DNA of 64,000 nucleotides from Demequina phytophila (GCF_000971135.1 NZ_BBLW01000002.1:62001-126000), one strand, 5' to 3'. Positions 1-8,512 are shown, numbered from the stretch's first letter. Notes: a model not told the origin generated them from the letters alone. Made by a program: numbers and translations.

Positions 1-1238
1 ACGAGGCCCGCGATGGTGAGGAACACGGGCGCGGCGAGCAGCGCGACACCCACGTGCGCGGCGTAGTAGCGCGGCCGGGACACGGGCGTCGCGATGAGCG
101 GTTCCACGCGGTCCTCCATCTCCTCCTTGCGGACGCGCAGGACCATCTGCACGCACGCGATGGAGGAGATGATGCCAACCAGGCTGATGATCGTCGCGAG
201 GAACGCGCCGAACAGGTCCTCGGGAGTGGTGGCACCCGCCGCGAGGATCTGCGCGATGCCCTCGTCCGCGGACAGCAGGTCCGTGATCGCGGTGGTGAAG
301 TAGCCGAACACCGTGCCGAGCACCCCGAACCCGACCGCCCACGCGATCAACGAGCCGCGGTTGAGGCGCAGCGCGAGCGCGAACGGCGACCGGGTGCGGC
401 CGCGCGCGGGCCCGGGTGCCGGCGCGATCGCGCCCTGCCCGAAGTCGCGCCGCGACTGCAGGACGAACGCGACCGCAAGCGTGACCGCGGTCAGCGCGAC
501 CGCGAGCCCGAGGGGCGCCCAGCTGTTGTCGACCGACGGCTTGGTCTCGGTCATCCATGCCAGCGGGTTGATCCAGATCGCCCAGTCGGCGGCCTCGACC
601 GAGTACGCGAACCCGCGCAGGATGAACAGCGTGCCGAACGTGGCGACCGCGAGGGAGCTCGACGCCCGCGCCTCCGCTCCCAGCTGCGACGTGACCGCCG
701 CGATGCCCGTGCCCATCCAGCCTGTCGCCGTGAAGGTGGCGCTGAGCAGCGCGGTCGACTCGACACCGCCGCCGCACGCCCATGCCACCAGGAACGAGAC
801 GACGCCCACCACCACGGACATCACGAGCCCCATCGCGACGGCCGTGAGCAGGCGCGAGGACCTCCCGAGGACGCCCGAGGCGAGCAGCTCGGCCTGCCCC
901 GAGTCCTCCTGACCGCGGGTGGCCCTCGTCACCACGAAGATCGCGCCGAGCGCCGTGAACAGCCCGCCGAGCGCGAGTGCGCGCCACGCGTTGAAGCCGT
1001 CCGCGGTGCTGAGGTCGAAGGCGGGCCCGAAGATCAGCCCGAGCGCCGGGTTGGAGCCGACGAGCGTCGCGAGGCCCTCGCGGTCGGCCTGGGTGGGGAA
1101 CACCCACGGGTAGACCAGCACGGAGGAGGCGGACAGTGCCGTGACGATCGCGATCCACGGCGCGAAGCTGCGTGCCTCGTGGTGGAGCGAGGCGCGCAGG
1201 AGGCGTGGTGCTCCCGTCACGGCGGCCGGTGCGCTCAT
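1..1238 (-). CDS. ABC-2 type exporter permease (partial)
   Basis: Membrane subunit of an ABC-2 exporter, cut by the left edge of the window; about 412 codons of the N-terminal part are visible. The translation shows several hydrophobic spans separated by short charged loops, including segments such as GLIFGPAFDL, FLVAWACGGG and a second block after RGSLIAWAVG. This is the layout of the large two-half permeases annotated as exporters of polyketide antibiotics. The ATG at 1238 overlaps the stop of the ATPase gene by 4 nt (ATGA), so the two are translationally coupled. The divergent TetR gene at 2250 is the probable regulator. The substrate cannot be told from sequence. Family call is from layout and neighbour, not from a search. 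Confidence 0.75.
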   Translation of the reverse strand, partial: MSAPAAVTGAPRLLRASLHHEARSFAPWIAIVTALSASSVLVYPWVFPTQADREGLATLVGSNPALGLIFGPAFDLSTADGFNAWRALALGGLFTALGAIFVVTRATRGQEDSGQAELLASGVLGRSSRLLTAVAMGLVMSVVVGVVSFLVAWACGGGVESTALLSATFTATGWMGTGIAAVTSQLGAEARASSSLAVATFGTLFILRGFAYSVEAADWAIWINPLAWMTETKPSVDNSWAPLGLAVALTAVTLAVAFVLQSRRDFGQGAIAPAPGPARGRTRSPFALALRLNRGSLIAWAVGFGVLGTVFGYFTTAITDLLSADEGIAQILAAGATTPEDLFGAFLATIISLVGIISSIACVQMVLRVRKEEMEDRVEPLIATPVSRPRYYAAHVGVALLAAPVFLTIAGL

Positions 1239-2146
1239 CGGGCGCCTGCCGCGTCGCCCTCGTCCTCGTAGAGGCGCAGGAACAGGCTCTCGAGCGACGG
1301 GGGAGCCACGGTGAGCGACTCGAGCCCGTAGGGCGCGAGGGCGGACATCGCCGGGCCGATGCCGTCGGCGTCCACCGTCGCGGTGAGACGGGCGCCGTCG
1401 AGGTGGACGTCGTGCAGGGCCGCGAGGTCCGCGGCGGCAGGGGTGCGGGTGAGGGTGGCGTGCACGCTCGTGCGCGCGTTCCCGCGGATCTGTGCGAGGG
1501 TCCCGGTCTCGACGATCCTGCCCGCGCGGATGATGCTGAGGCGGTCCGCGAGGGTCTCGACCTCCGAGAGGATATGGCTGCTCAGCAGCACCGTGGTGCC
1601 GCGCTCCTTCGCCTCGCCCAGCACCTCCTGGAACACGTTCTCCATGAGGGGATCGAGCCCTGACGTGGGCTCGTCGAGGATCAGCAGCTCGGCGTTGGAC
1701 GCCAGCGCGGCGACGATCGCGACCTTCTGGCGGTTGCCCTTGGAGTACTGGCGGCCGCGCTTGGTGGGGTCGAGCTCGAACCGCTCGACCAGCTCGTCGC
1801 GGCGTGCGTCGTCGAGGCCGCCGCGCAGCGACCCCAGCAGGTCGATCGCCTCGCCTCCGCTCATCGACGGCCACAGCGCGACGTCTCCCGGCACGTACGC
1901 GAGGCGCTGGTGCAGCTCCACGACGTCGGACCACGGGTCCCCGCCCAGCAGCCGGGCGGTGCCGCCGTTCGCTCGCAGGAGGCCCAGGAGCACGCGGATG
2001 GTGGTGGACTTGCCGGCGCCGTTGGGGCCGAGGAAGCCGTGCACCTCGCCTCGCGCCACGGACAGGTCGAGCCCGTCGAGCGCCGTGAACCTGCCGAACC
2101 TCTTGACGAGCCCCTGGGTCTCGATCACCTGTGCCGTGTCGGGCAT
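1235..2146 (-). CDS. ABC transporter ATP-binding protein
   Basis: ATPase subunit partnering the downstream permease. Of 303 residues, the Walker A GPNGAGKST lies near residues 40-48. A Walker B/D-loop LLILDEPTSGLD and an H-loop LLSSHIL follow, with a YSKGNRQKV signature-like segment between them. This is the single-nucleotide-binding-domain architecture of drug or antibiotic exporters. I chose the ATG at 2146 because a GGAGG ribosome site lies just upstream and the ABC domain begins within a dozen residues; an upstream in-frame ATG at 2203 would add only low-complexity residues. It overlaps the permease start by 4 nt. The divergent TetR gene and the inverted repeat between the genes suggest repression that is lifted by a small molecule. 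Confidence 0.9.
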   Translation of the reverse strand: MPDTAQVIETQGLVKRFGRFTALDGLDLSVARGEVHGFLGPNGAGKSTTIRVLLGLLRANGGTARLLGGDPWSDVVELHQRLAYVPGDVALWPSMSGGEAIDLLGSLRGGLDDARRDELVERFELDPTKRGRQYSKGNRQKVAIVAALASNAELLILDEPTSGLDPLMENVFQEVLGEAKERGTTVLLSSHILSEVETLADRLSIIRAGRIVETGTLAQIRGNARTSVHATLTRTPAAADLAALHDVHLDGARLTATVDADGIGPAMSALAPYGLESLTVAPPSLESLFLRLYEDEGDAAGAR

Positions 2147-2212
2147 GGCGCCTCCATGGTCGCGCGGTCCGCGATCTGCGGGCCTCCTGCCATTCAACTC
2201 CACCCGTCAAGA

Positions 2213-2230
2213 ATTCCACAAGTGAGGAAT
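2213..2230. promoter_or_regulatory. candidate TetR operator
   Basis: An inverted repeat ATTCC-N8-GGAAT lies in the divergent intergenic region between the ABC exporter operon and the TetR gene. It ends 8 nt before the predicted TetR -10 (TAGCCT, 2238-2243). Position and symmetry fit an autoregulatory TetR operator, but the arms are short. Confidence 0.4.
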
Positions 2231-2237
2231 GAGGGCG

Positions 2238-2243
2238 TAGCCT
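2238..2243 (+). promoter_or_regulatory. -10 box of TetR gene, leaderless
   Basis: TAGCCT ends 6 nt before the ATG at 2250 and there is no Shine-Dalgarno, so transcription probably starts at or next to the start codon. Confidence 0.5.
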
Positions 2244-2249
2244 GGCGCG

Positions 2250-2858
2250 ATGGAGGCACGCGACCGCGGCACGACCCGCCGCTCGCCGGGGCGCCGTCCC
2301 GGGCCGAGCGAGACGCGGCAGGCGATCCTCGACGCCGCGCTGCGCGCGTTCTCCACACGCGGGTTCCGCGGTGCCTCGCTGCGCGCGATCGCGGCGGACG
2401 CGGGCGTCGACCCCGCGCTGATCCGGCACTTCTTCGGCGACAAGGCGTCGCTCTTCGCCGCCGCGGTCGCGGACGGCTCCGACGTGGTCGCCCGCCTCGT
2501 TGGCGCGTTCGAGGGCGGTGGGCCGGACCTCGGCCGCCGCGTGGCCGACGCCTACCTGCGTCTGTGGGAGGACCCCGAGACGCTCGCGGTGCTCCGTGCG
2601 ATCCTGGGAACCGTGCTGACGTCCCCCGAGGCCATGCCCCCGCTGCGCGACATGATGCTCGCGTCCGTGGCTGTTCACGCGCCCGGGGGAGCCGGGTCCG
2701 CGGGCGTGATGCTCGCCGCGTCGCAGCTGCTCGGCCTCGCCGTCATGCGGCACATCCTCCAGGTGCCCGCATTGGCCACCCTCGACCGCGAGCATGTGGT
2801 CGCGATGGTCGCGCCCACCATCGACCGTTACCTGGCGACGGAAGCGGCCGCCGGGTGA
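2250..2858 (+). CDS. TetR family transcriptional regulator
   Basis: One-component DNA-binding repressor of 202 residues. The N-terminal helix-turn-helix is clear: RQAILDAALRAFSTRGF followed by ASLRAIAADAGVDPALIRHFF and GDKASLF, roughly residues 22-68. The C-terminal ligand-binding part is alpha-helical and unspecific. It is divergent from the ABC exporter operon with an inverted repeat between them, so it probably represses the exporter and itself. The gene appears leaderless (TAGCCT 6 nt upstream). Its stop overlaps the next gene's GTG by 4 nt. Confidence 0.9.
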   Translation: MEARDRGTTRRSPGRRPGPSETRQAILDAALRAFSTRGFRGASLRAIAADAGVDPALIRHFFGDKASLFAAAVADGSDVVARLVGAFEGGGPDLGRRVADAYLRLWEDPETLAVLRAILGTVLTSPEAMPPLRDMMLASVAVHAPGGAGSAGVMLAASQLLGLAVMRHILQVPALATLDREHVVAMVAPTIDRYLATEAAAG

Positions 2859-3382
2859 GGCACCTCGATGTGTCGCGCGGGCTCCGCATCGTCTGCGGAG
2901 GCCAGAGCGGCGTGGACCGGGCCGCGCTCGAGGCGGCCGCCGTGCTCGGCCTCGACTACGGAGGCTGGTGCCCTGCCGGCGGGTGGGCCGAGGACCTGCC
3001 CGAACCGCCGGGCGTCCGCCGCCTGTACCCCCTGCTCAGGGAGACGCCCTCCGCGGATCCGGCGGAGCGCACCGCGCTCAACGTGCGCGAGGCGGGAGCC
3101 GTGCTCGTGATCGTCGCCGAGGGGGCATCGTCCCCGGGTACCGGGGTGACGCTCCGGGAGGCCGAGCGGCTCGGCCGCCCGCTCGCGATCCTGCCGATGT
3201 CCCTGTCGCGGCCGCTCGAGGGCGAGAAGGCGGCGCGCGACACGCTCGCGCGGCTTCTCGGGGAGGTCACGGGCACGCCGCCCACGCTCGACGTCGCGGG
3301 GCCCCGCGAGTCCGAGGCGCCGGGGATCCGCGGCGCCGCGCGCGAGCTGCTGGTCGCGCTGCTGGGCCCCTTCGCCCGCTGA
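2855..3382 (+). CDS. Putative molybdenum carrier / SLOG (cpYpsA-type) protein
   Basis: A 175-residue Rossmann-like protein. The motifs VCGGQSGVDRAALEAA near the N-terminus, GGWCPAGGWAEDLP, and RTALNVREAGAVLVI match the family annotated as putative molybdenum carrier, now grouped with SLOG/YpsA nucleotide-binding proteins. The true ligand and role of the family are poorly known. The GTG start at 2855 overlaps the TetR stop (GTGA); the conserved domain begins at residue 8, which supports this start. One copy of the GCATCGTCCC motif is inside the gene (3125-3134), read as Ala-Ser-Ser. The Moco-binding name is historical; a nucleotide or nucleotide-derivative ligand is equally possible. Confidence 0.8.
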   Translation: MRHLDVSRGLRIVCGGQSGVDRAALEAAAVLGLDYGGWCPAGGWAEDLPEPPGVRRLYPLLRETPSADPAERTALNVREAGAVLVIVAEGASSPGTGVTLREAERLGRPLAILPMSLSRPLEGEKAARDTLARLLGEVTGTPPTLDVAGPRESEAPGIRGAARELLVALLGPFAR

Positions 3383-3427
3383 CGGGGGGACGATGCGACG
3401 GCTGGCACACCGTGCCGAGGTCCCGCG

Positions 3428-3441
3428 TGAGAGCGTTTACA
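3428..3441. promoter_or_regulatory. LacI/CcpA-type operator upstream of cellobiose epimerase
   Basis: TGAGAGCGTTTACA matches the LacI/CcpA-type operator pattern TGWAANCGNTNWCA with one mismatch. It lies 9 nt before the ATG of the cellobiose 2-epimerase gene, where a bound repressor would block initiation. No LacI gene is in the window. Confidence 0.5.
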
Positions 3442-3450
3442 GTTTTCTGC

Positions 3451-4695
3451 ATGACGGAAGCCATCAGCGCCGATCGTCAGCTGTCCGCCCTCCGCGATCT
3501 CGCGGGGCGCGAGCTGTCCCAAGGGATCCTGCCGTTCTGGGAGGCGCACGCCTTCGCGCCGGACGGCACCCTGCGGGGCGGCGTCAGCGACGATCTCGAC
3601 TATCTCGACGACCTGCCGCGCCACGCCGTGCTCGCCGCGCGGATCCTGTGGACCTTCTCCGCGTCCGCGCAGGCCCTGCCCGAGCAGCGCGAGCGGCACC
3701 TCGCCACCGCGCGTCGCGCCCTCGACCTGCTCACCGGCCCGATGTGGGACACCCAGCACGGCGGCGTGTACTGGTCGCTCGCAGCCGACGGCGTCGTGCT
3801 CGACGACCGCAAGCAGGTCTACGCGCAGGCCTTCACCGTGTACGGGCTGTCCGCCTGGGCCCGCGCGACCGGGGACGAGGACGCGCTCGACCGTGCCCTC
3901 TGGCTCGCCGGGGTGCTCGACGCGACCGCGCGCGACCTCGAGTACGGAGGCTACGTCGAGGCGCTCGCGCGCGACTGGTCGCCCACGGCCCGGCTCGCGC
4001 TGTCGGAGCTCGACCCCGACGTGCCCAAGTCGATGAACACCAACCTCCACGTGCTCGAGGGCCTCACGGAGCTGCTGCGCGCCTCCGCCGACCTCACCGT
4101 GCGGGAGTCCCTCGAGACGCTGCTGCGCACCACGCTCGAGTGCATCGTCCGCGAGGCGCCGTTCGCGCATTGTGCGCTGTACTTCGACGAGACCTGGGAG
4201 CCCAGCTCCGACGGCGTGTCCTACGGCCACGACATCGAGACCTCGTGGCTGCTGTGGGACGCGTGGGAGGCGCTCGCGGCCCACGGCGTCGAGGATGCCG
4301 ACCTCGAGTGGCGCGCCCGCGAGGCGTCGCTGGCGCTGGCCGAGGCGGTCAGGCACGAGGGTGTGGATCCCGACGGCGCGGTCCTGTACGCGGGCACGCA
4401 CGCCGGGCCCACGGACCGCGACCGGCACTGGTGGCCCCAGGCCGAGGGCGTGGTCGGCTGGCTCAACGCCTTCCAGCTGGGAGGGCGCGCCGAGGACCGC
4501 CGCGCCGCGATCCGTGCGTGGGACTTCATCGAGACCCACGTCAAGGACCACCGCAACGGCGAGTGGTTCGCGCGGCTCGACGCGAGCAACCGTCCCCTCA
4601 CCGGCGGGACGGGGGACCTCAAGATGGGGCCGTGGAAGTGCCCGTACCACAACGCCCGCGCATGCCTCGAGGTGCTGCGCCGGATCGAGTCCTGA
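3451..4695 (+). CDS. Cellobiose 2-epimerase (AGE family)
   Basis: A 414-residue (alpha/alpha)6-barrel epimerase of the N-acylglucosamine 2-epimerase superfamily. Signatures specific to cellobiose 2-epimerases are visible: SMNTNLHVLEGLTELLRA, YGHDIETSWLLW, GEWFARLD and WKCPYHNARACLEVLRR near the C-terminus, with the expected catalytic histidines. The enzyme interconverts beta-1,4-linked Glc-Glc and Glc-Man disaccharides in the cytoplasm and feeds mannobiose/cellobiose catabolism. A LacI-type operator overlaps the start region, so regulation by sugar supply is likely. No classical Shine-Dalgarno is seen before the ATG. A hairpin terminator follows at 4702-4731. N-acetylglucosamine 2-epimerase is the alternative but the motifs favour the cellobiose type. 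Confidence 0.87.
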   Translation: MTEAISADRQLSALRDLAGRELSQGILPFWEAHAFAPDGTLRGGVSDDLDYLDDLPRHAVLAARILWTFSASAQALPEQRERHLATARRALDLLTGPMWDTQHGGVYWSLAADGVVLDDRKQVYAQAFTVYGLSAWARATGDEDALDRALWLAGVLDATARDLEYGGYVEALARDWSPTARLALSELDPDVPKSMNTNLHVLEGLTELLRASADLTVRESLETLLRTTLECIVREAPFAHCALYFDETWEPSSDGVSYGHDIETSWLLWDAWEALAAHGVEDADLEWRAREASLALAEAVRHEGVDPDGAVLYAGTHAGPTDRDRHWWPQAEGVVGWLNAFQLGGRAEDRRAAIRAWDFIETHVKDHRNGEWFARLDASNRPLTGGTGDLKMGPWKCPYHNARACLEVLRRIES

Positions 4696-4701
4696 CGCGC
4701 G

Positions 4702-4731
4702 CCGCGGCCGCCCTCGCCGGGGCGGCCGCGG
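4702..4731 (+). terminator. Hairpin terminator after cellobiose epimerase gene
   Basis: A perfect 12-bp stem CCGCGGCCGCCC with a 6-nt loop follows the stop codon within 10 nt. There is no U-tract, as is common in high-GC actinobacteria. Confidence 0.6.
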
Positions 4732-4750
4732 GGCCCGCGCATCGTCCCCC

Positions 4751-4756
4751 TAGGCT
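4751..4756 (+). promoter_or_regulatory. -10 box of rsmD, leaderless
   Basis: TAGGCT ends 6 nt before the GTG start at 4763 and no ribosome-binding site is present. Confidence 0.5.
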
Positions 4757-4762
4757 GGGGAT

Positions 4763-5356
4763 GTGACCAGGATCATCGCGGGCCGCTGGGGCGGCCGTCG
4801 CCTCGCGGTGCCGCCGCGCGGCACCCGCCCCACCACCGATCGCGTGCGCGAGGCGGTGTTCAGCCGGCTCGACCACGGCGACCACCTGCGCGGCGCGCGA
4901 GTCCTGGACCTGTTCGCCGGCTCCGGGGCGCTGGGCTTCGAGGCCGTGAGCAGGGGAGCGGCTCACGCGACGCTCGTCGAGGCCGACGCGCGTGCCACGG
5001 CGGTCCTGCGCTCCAACGCGCGTGACCTGGCGGCAGGGTCCAGCGTCACCGTGGTGAAGGAGCGTGTGCGCCCGTTCCTCGCCCGCGAGGGCGAGGCGTG
5101 GGATGTGATCCTGCTGGACCCGCCGTACGACATCCCGCGCGCCGAGCTCGCGCAGGTCCTCATGGCGGCCGCCGCGCGGCTGGTACCGGCAGGCCTCGTC
5201 GTGCTCGAGTGGTCGACGCGCGCGGGCGACGCGCCCTGGCCCGAGAGCCTCGACGCGGTCGCTTCGAAGGCCTACGGCGAGACCGCCATCCACTACGCGC
5301 GCGCCGCCGCACCCGAATTGGACGGCGGTACGGACGGCGGTAGCGTCGACGCATGA
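4763..5356 (+). CDS. rsmD: 16S rRNA (guanine(966)-N(2))-methyltransferase RsmD
   Basis: A 197-residue SAM-dependent methyltransferase that modifies G966 of 16S rRNA in the 30S subunit. The N-terminus TRIIAGRWGGRRL is characteristic of RsmD. The SAM motif LDLFAGSGALGFEAVSRGA lies near residues 45-63, and the catalytic N6/N2-type motif DPPY is present in VILLDPPYDIP. It overlaps coaD by 4 nt (ATGA), the usual rsmD-coaD pairing of bacteria. GTG start 4763 follows a -10-like TAGGCT by 6 nt. Confidence 0.95.
   Translation: MTRIIAGRWGGRRLAVPPRGTRPTTDRVREAVFSRLDHGDHLRGARVLDLFAGSGALGFEAVSRGAAHATLVEADARATAVLRSNARDLAAGSSVTVVKERVRPFLAREGEAWDVILLDPPYDIPRAELAQVLMAAAARLVPAGLVVLEWSTRAGDAPWPESLDAVASKAYGETAIHYARAAAPELDGGTDGGSVDA
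5341..5346 (+). promoter_or_regulatory. -10 box within end of rsmD, for coaD
   Basis: TAGCGT lies 6 nt before the coaD ATG, inside the last codons of rsmD, matching the spacing of the other leaderless promoters here. coaD may have its own promoter as well as rsmD readthrough. Confidence 0.4.
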
Positions 5357-5838
5357 CCACCGCAGTCTTCCCCGGAACCTTCGACCCGGTGACGTGGGGC
5401 CACGTCGACATCGCCACGCGCGCGCGGTCGATGTTCTCGAGGGTCGTCCTCGCCGTCGCCCACAACTCCACCAAGACGCCGCTCCTGGACCTCGAGACCC
5501 GGGTCGCGCTCGCCCGCCGGGCGGTCGAGCCGCTCGAGGGCGTCGAGGTGGTGCCGGTCGAGGGCCTGCTGGTCGACTTCTGCAAGGGGATCGGCGCGGG
5601 GGTGATCGTCAAGGGCCTGCGTGGCGGCGCAGACTACGACTACGAGCGGCCGATGGCGCTGATGAACCGTTCGCTCACCGGCATCGAGACGGTGTTCATC
5701 ACGGGCGACAACGCCCTCAGCCATGTCGCATCGTCCCTGGTGAGGGACGTGGCGCGGCACGGCGGCGCCATCGGGCGATACGTACCGGACGGCGTGGTCG
5801 ACGCGGTGTCGGCCGCGCTCGCGGCCGAGCGCGGCTGA
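5353..5838 (+). CDS. coaD: Pantetheine-phosphate adenylyltransferase
   Basis: A 161-residue enzyme of coenzyme A synthesis that transfers AMP from ATP to 4'-phosphopantetheine. The nucleotidyltransferase motif FPGTFDPVTWGHVDIA (T/HxGH type) is at residues 6-21. The conserved VVKGLRGG-like segment IVKGLRGGADYDYE and the C-terminal ALSHVASSLVRDVARHGG (counterpart of the ISSxxVR motif) are present. Length is standard. It starts in the last codons of rsmD. Confidence 0.96.
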   Translation: MTTAVFPGTFDPVTWGHVDIATRARSMFSRVVLAVAHNSTKTPLLDLETRVALARRAVEPLEGVEVVPVEGLLVDFCKGIGAGVIVKGLRGGADYDYERPMALMNRSLTGIETVFITGDNALSHVASSLVRDVARHGGAIGRYVPDGVVDAVSAALAAERG

Positions 5839-5911
5839 CCGGGCGCCGGGCGGGCTCCGGGCCGCCCGTCCCGCGCGCGTGAGAGGATGACACCCCGGCC
5901 CTCCCGATGAG

Positions 5912-5941
5912 TTGGCCGAAACCGCCCGCATCGCGTACAGT
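5912..5941 (+). promoter_or_regulatory. Promoter of the DUF177-rpmF-rnc-mutM genes
   Basis: TTGGCC (5912-5917) and TACAGT (5936-5941) are separated by 18 nt, about 65 nt upstream of the DUF177 GTG start, which itself has a good AGGAGG site. This is the only clear sigma-70-like pair between coaD and rpmF. Confidence 0.45.
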
Positions 5942-6007
5942 TGTGGGCTGGCCCTGCCGACAGGCGAGGCCGAGGTCCCCGCGGACCGGAACGACCAGGA
6001 GGCGCGT

Positions 6008-6565
6008 GTGGCTCACACTTCACGCCCTGCACCCTCGCCGTACACCTTCTCTGTTCGAGACATCGTGCGGCGCCCAGGCGCGCAGCGACTCGTCTCCGAG
6101 GTCTTCCCGGCCCCCGCGGTCCTCGGCACCGATCTGATCGCAGTGCCCGAAGGCGCGGAGGTGCGGCTCGACCTGAGCCTCGAATCCGTGCAGGAGGGCA
6201 TCTGGGTCTCCGGAACCGTCAACGGGACGGCGATCGGGGAGTGCGGACGGTGTCTGGACGAGGTGCGACGGGAGATCGCCGCGCCGGTCCATGGACTGTT
6301 CGAGTACCCCGACTCGCGTACCGCCGGCGAGGACGAGACCTCGGAGGACGTGTTCGAGTTCGACGGTGAGAACCTGGAGCTCGAAGAGGTGGTGAGGGAC
6401 GCGGTGGTGACAGACCTCCCGTTCACGCCGCTGTGCAGCCCGGACTGCCCGGGGCTGTGCGACCAGTGTGGCGCGCGGCTCGCGGACGACCCGGACCATG
6501 CGCACGAGGTGCTGGACCCGAGGTGGGCCGCACTGCAAAGTTTGACCGACGAGAAAGAGAGTTAG
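6008..6565 (+). CDS. DUF177 / YceD family protein
   Basis: A 185-residue protein of the YceD family, linked in other bacteria and plastids to accumulation of large-subunit rRNA. It has an acidic central stretch and a C-terminal cysteine cluster, [13 protein letters not shown], plus an upstream CGRC, suggesting zinc binding. The gene sits directly upstream of rpmF, the conserved yceD-rpmF arrangement. I chose the GTG at 6008 because AGGAGG lies a few nt upstream; a longer frame beginning at 5912 would run through the promoter. The spacing to rpmF is 2 nt, so the two are surely co-transcribed. Confidence 0.85.
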   Translation: MAHTSRPAPSPYTFSVRDIVRRPGAQRLVSEVFPAPAVLGTDLIAVPEGAEVRLDLSLESVQEGIWVSGTVNGTAIGECGRCLDEVRREIAAPVHGLFEYPDSRTAGEDETSEDVFEFDGENLELEEVVRDAVVTDLPFTPLCSPDCPGLCDQCGARLADDPDHAHEVLDPRWAALQSLTDEKES

Positions 6566-6567
6566 CC

Positions 6568-6762
6568 GTGGCTGTTCCCAAGCGCAAGATGTCGCGCAGC
6601 AACACGCGTGCACGTCGCTCGCAGTGGAAGACGACCGCTGCCGACCTTTCGACGTGCCCCCAGTGCAAGGCCGACAAGCTGCAGCACACCGCATGCCCGT
6701 CGTGCGGCGCCTACAACGGGCGTCAGTACGTCGAGGCGCTGCGCACCGAGCACGCTGGTTGA
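6568..6762 (+). CDS. rpmF: 50S ribosomal protein L32
   Basis: A 64-residue basic ribosomal protein. The start [20 protein letters not shown] is diagnostic. The zinc-type cysteine pairs CPQC and CPSC are both kept, so this is the zinc-binding (C+) form of L32; a zinc-free paralogue may exist elsewhere in the genome but is not seen here. GTG start follows the DUF177 stop by 2 nt. Confidence 0.97.
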   Translation: MAVPKRKMSRSNTRARRSQWKTTAADLSTCPQCKADKLQHTACPSCGAYNGRQYVEALRTEHAG

Positions 6763-6793
6763 GGCACCACGCCTCCCGGCGTGACCGACGAGC

Positions 6794-7489
6794 ATGAGCA
6801 TCCCAGGGCAGCAGGCAGCTGACGCCCTGACCAGCAGGTTGGGTGTCCACGTGGACCCCGACCTGCTGGTGCTCGCGCTCACCCACCGTTCGTTCGCGTA
6901 CGAGGCCGGCGGCCTCCCCACGAACGAGCGCCTGGAGTTCCTGGGCGACTCCGTGCTCGGCATCGTCGTCACGGACCGCCTCTACCACGCGCACCCCGAC
7001 CTGCCCGAGGGCGAGCTCGCGAAGATGCGGGCCGCCTGCGTGTCGCAGCGGGCGCTCGCCGTGGTGGCCCGCGAGATCGGCCTGGGCCCGTGCATCCTGC
7101 TCGGCAAGGGCGAGCGCGCCACCGGCGGCAACGACAAGGACTCGATCCTGTGCGACGCCTTCGAGGCGATCCTCGGCGCCGTCTACCTCACGCACGGCAT
7201 CGACACCGCGCGTGACGTGATCCTGCGGCTCGTGGGGCCCAGCCTCGCCGCCGCCGCCACGTCCGGCGTCGCTCTCGACTGGAAGACCTCGCTGCAGGAG
7301 GCCTGTGCGGAGCGCGGCCTCGGCAGCCCCGTCTACGAGGTCACGGGCGAGGGCCCCGACCACGCCCGCCTCTTCACCGCGACCGTGCTCATCGCCGGTG
7401 AGCCCAAGGGCTCCGGCACCGGCACCGCGAAGAAGCACGCCGAGCAGGACGCCGCCGCGGAGGCCTACGCCGCCGTGACCGCGGCCTGA
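6794..7489 (+). CDS. rnc: Ribonuclease III
   Basis: A 231-residue double-strand-specific endoribonuclease for rRNA and mRNA processing. The RNase III signature NERLEFLGDSVLG lies near residues 44-56, with further acidic metal ligands in DAFEAILGAVY. A C-terminal double-stranded-RNA-binding domain starts around residue 155 (DWKTSLQEACAERG) and ends with GTAKKHAEQDAAAEA. It lies between rpmF and mutM, as in many actinobacteria. Confidence 0.96.
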   Translation: MSIPGQQAADALTSRLGVHVDPDLLVLALTHRSFAYEAGGLPTNERLEFLGDSVLGIVVTDRLYHAHPDLPEGELAKMRAACVSQRALAVVAREIGLGPCILLGKGERATGGNDKDSILCDAFEAILGAVYLTHGIDTARDVILRLVGPSLAAAATSGVALDWKTSLQEACAERGLGSPVYEVTGEGPDHARLFTATVLIAGEPKGSGTGTAKKHAEQDAAAEAYAAVTAA

Positions 7490-7519
7490 CGCGCCGCTCG
7501 CGGCCGCGAGAGCATCCCG

Positions 7520-8449
7520 GTGCCCGAGCTCCCCGAGGTCGAGACGGTCCGTCGCGGCCTCGCGTCCCTGGTGACGGGCGGGCGCATCGATTCCGTCGAC
7601 ATTCGCCGCGACTCGTGCGTGCGCCTGCTGCCGGGCGGCCCCGCGGAGTTCGCCGCCGAGGTCACCGGCCTCTCGCTGTCGCGTCTCGTGAGGCGCGGCA
7701 AGTTCCTCTGGGCGGAGCTCGCCCCTGCGCCGGGGGACGATGCCCCCCTCCTCGCGCTCTCGGCTCACCTGGGCATGTCGGGCCAGTTCCGCGTCCACGT
7801 CGACGCGCCCGAGCCGCACCGGCACTGCCGCGCGCGCCTCACCCTGTCCGAGCCCGCGCTCACCCTCGACTTCCTCGACCAGCGCACGTTCGGGTACCTG
7901 CACGTCGAGCCGCTCGTGCCCACGCGCGACGGCGGTCCCGGCGGGGAGGGCACCCCGCTCGCGCTGCTGCCGGCCTCGGTCGCCCACATCGGCAGGGACG
8001 CCCTCGATCCCGCGTTGGACGAGGCCGCGGCGGTGAGGGCGCTCCGGCGCGGGACGCGCGGCATCAAGCAGGTGCTGCTCGACCAGACCGTGGTGAGCGG
8101 CATCGGCAACATCTATGCGGACGAGGCGCTCTGGCGCGCACGCGTCCACCCGGAGCGTCCCGCCCGGGCCCTCAGCGCATCGTCCGCGCGCGCGCTGCTG
8201 GACGCGACGCGCGACGTGATGGGCCGCGCGCTCGACCAGGGCGGCACGTCATTCGACGCGCTGTACGTCAACGTGAACGGCGAGTCCGGCTACTTCTCCC
8301 GCTCCCTCGAGGCGTACGGCCGCGCGGGGGAGCCGTGCGCGCGCTGCGGCGCGCCCCTCTCGCGGGCCAGCGTGGGAGGGCGATCCACACACTGGTGCGC
8401 GCGCTGTCAGCGACGCTGGGCGCCGCGCGCGTCCTCCCCGGCGCGCTGA
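7520..8449 (+). CDS. mutM: Formamidopyrimidine-DNA glycosylase
   Basis: A 309-residue bifunctional DNA glycosylase/AP lyase that removes 8-oxoguanine and formamidopyrimidines. After the GTG initiator the protein begins PELPEVETVRRGL with the catalytic Pro1 and Glu2. The H2TH region includes GIGNIYADEALWRA, and the C-terminal zinc finger has CARCGAPL and THWCARCQR. Slightly longer than typical (270-290). One GGGACGATGC motif copy (7734-7743) is within the gene, read Asp-Asp-Ala. Confidence 0.95.
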   Translation: MPELPEVETVRRGLASLVTGGRIDSVDIRRDSCVRLLPGGPAEFAAEVTGLSLSRLVRRGKFLWAELAPAPGDDAPLLALSAHLGMSGQFRVHVDAPEPHRHCRARLTLSEPALTLDFLDQRTFGYLHVEPLVPTRDGGPGGEGTPLALLPASVAHIGRDALDPALDEAAAVRALRRGTRGIKQVLLDQTVVSGIGNIYADEALWRARVHPERPARALSASSARALLDATRDVMGRALDQGGTSFDALYVNVNGESGYFSRSLEAYGRAGEPCARCGAPLSRASVGGRSTHWCARCQRRWAPRASSPAR

Positions 8450-8506
8450 CGCGGTGCGGGTCGCGCCGCCCGCGCGTCCCGCGGGTCCCGGGTCCTGGGA
8501 CCGCGG

Positions 8507-8512
8507 TAGCAT
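8507..8512 (+). promoter_or_regulatory. -10 box of response regulator gene, leaderless
   Basis: TAGCAT ends 7 nt before the ATG at 8520 with no Shine-Dalgarno. Directly upstream is an imperfect hairpin around 8478-8506 (CCGCGG/TCCC arms) that may terminate mutM. Confidence 0.5.

Noticed and set aside
54-1271. Long plus-strand open frames over the ABC permease and ATPase genes (Arg/Pro-rich)
   Set aside because: They lie opposite clear ABC-transporter reading frames and have the Arg/Ala/Pro-rich composition of high-GC antisense frames with no family motif.
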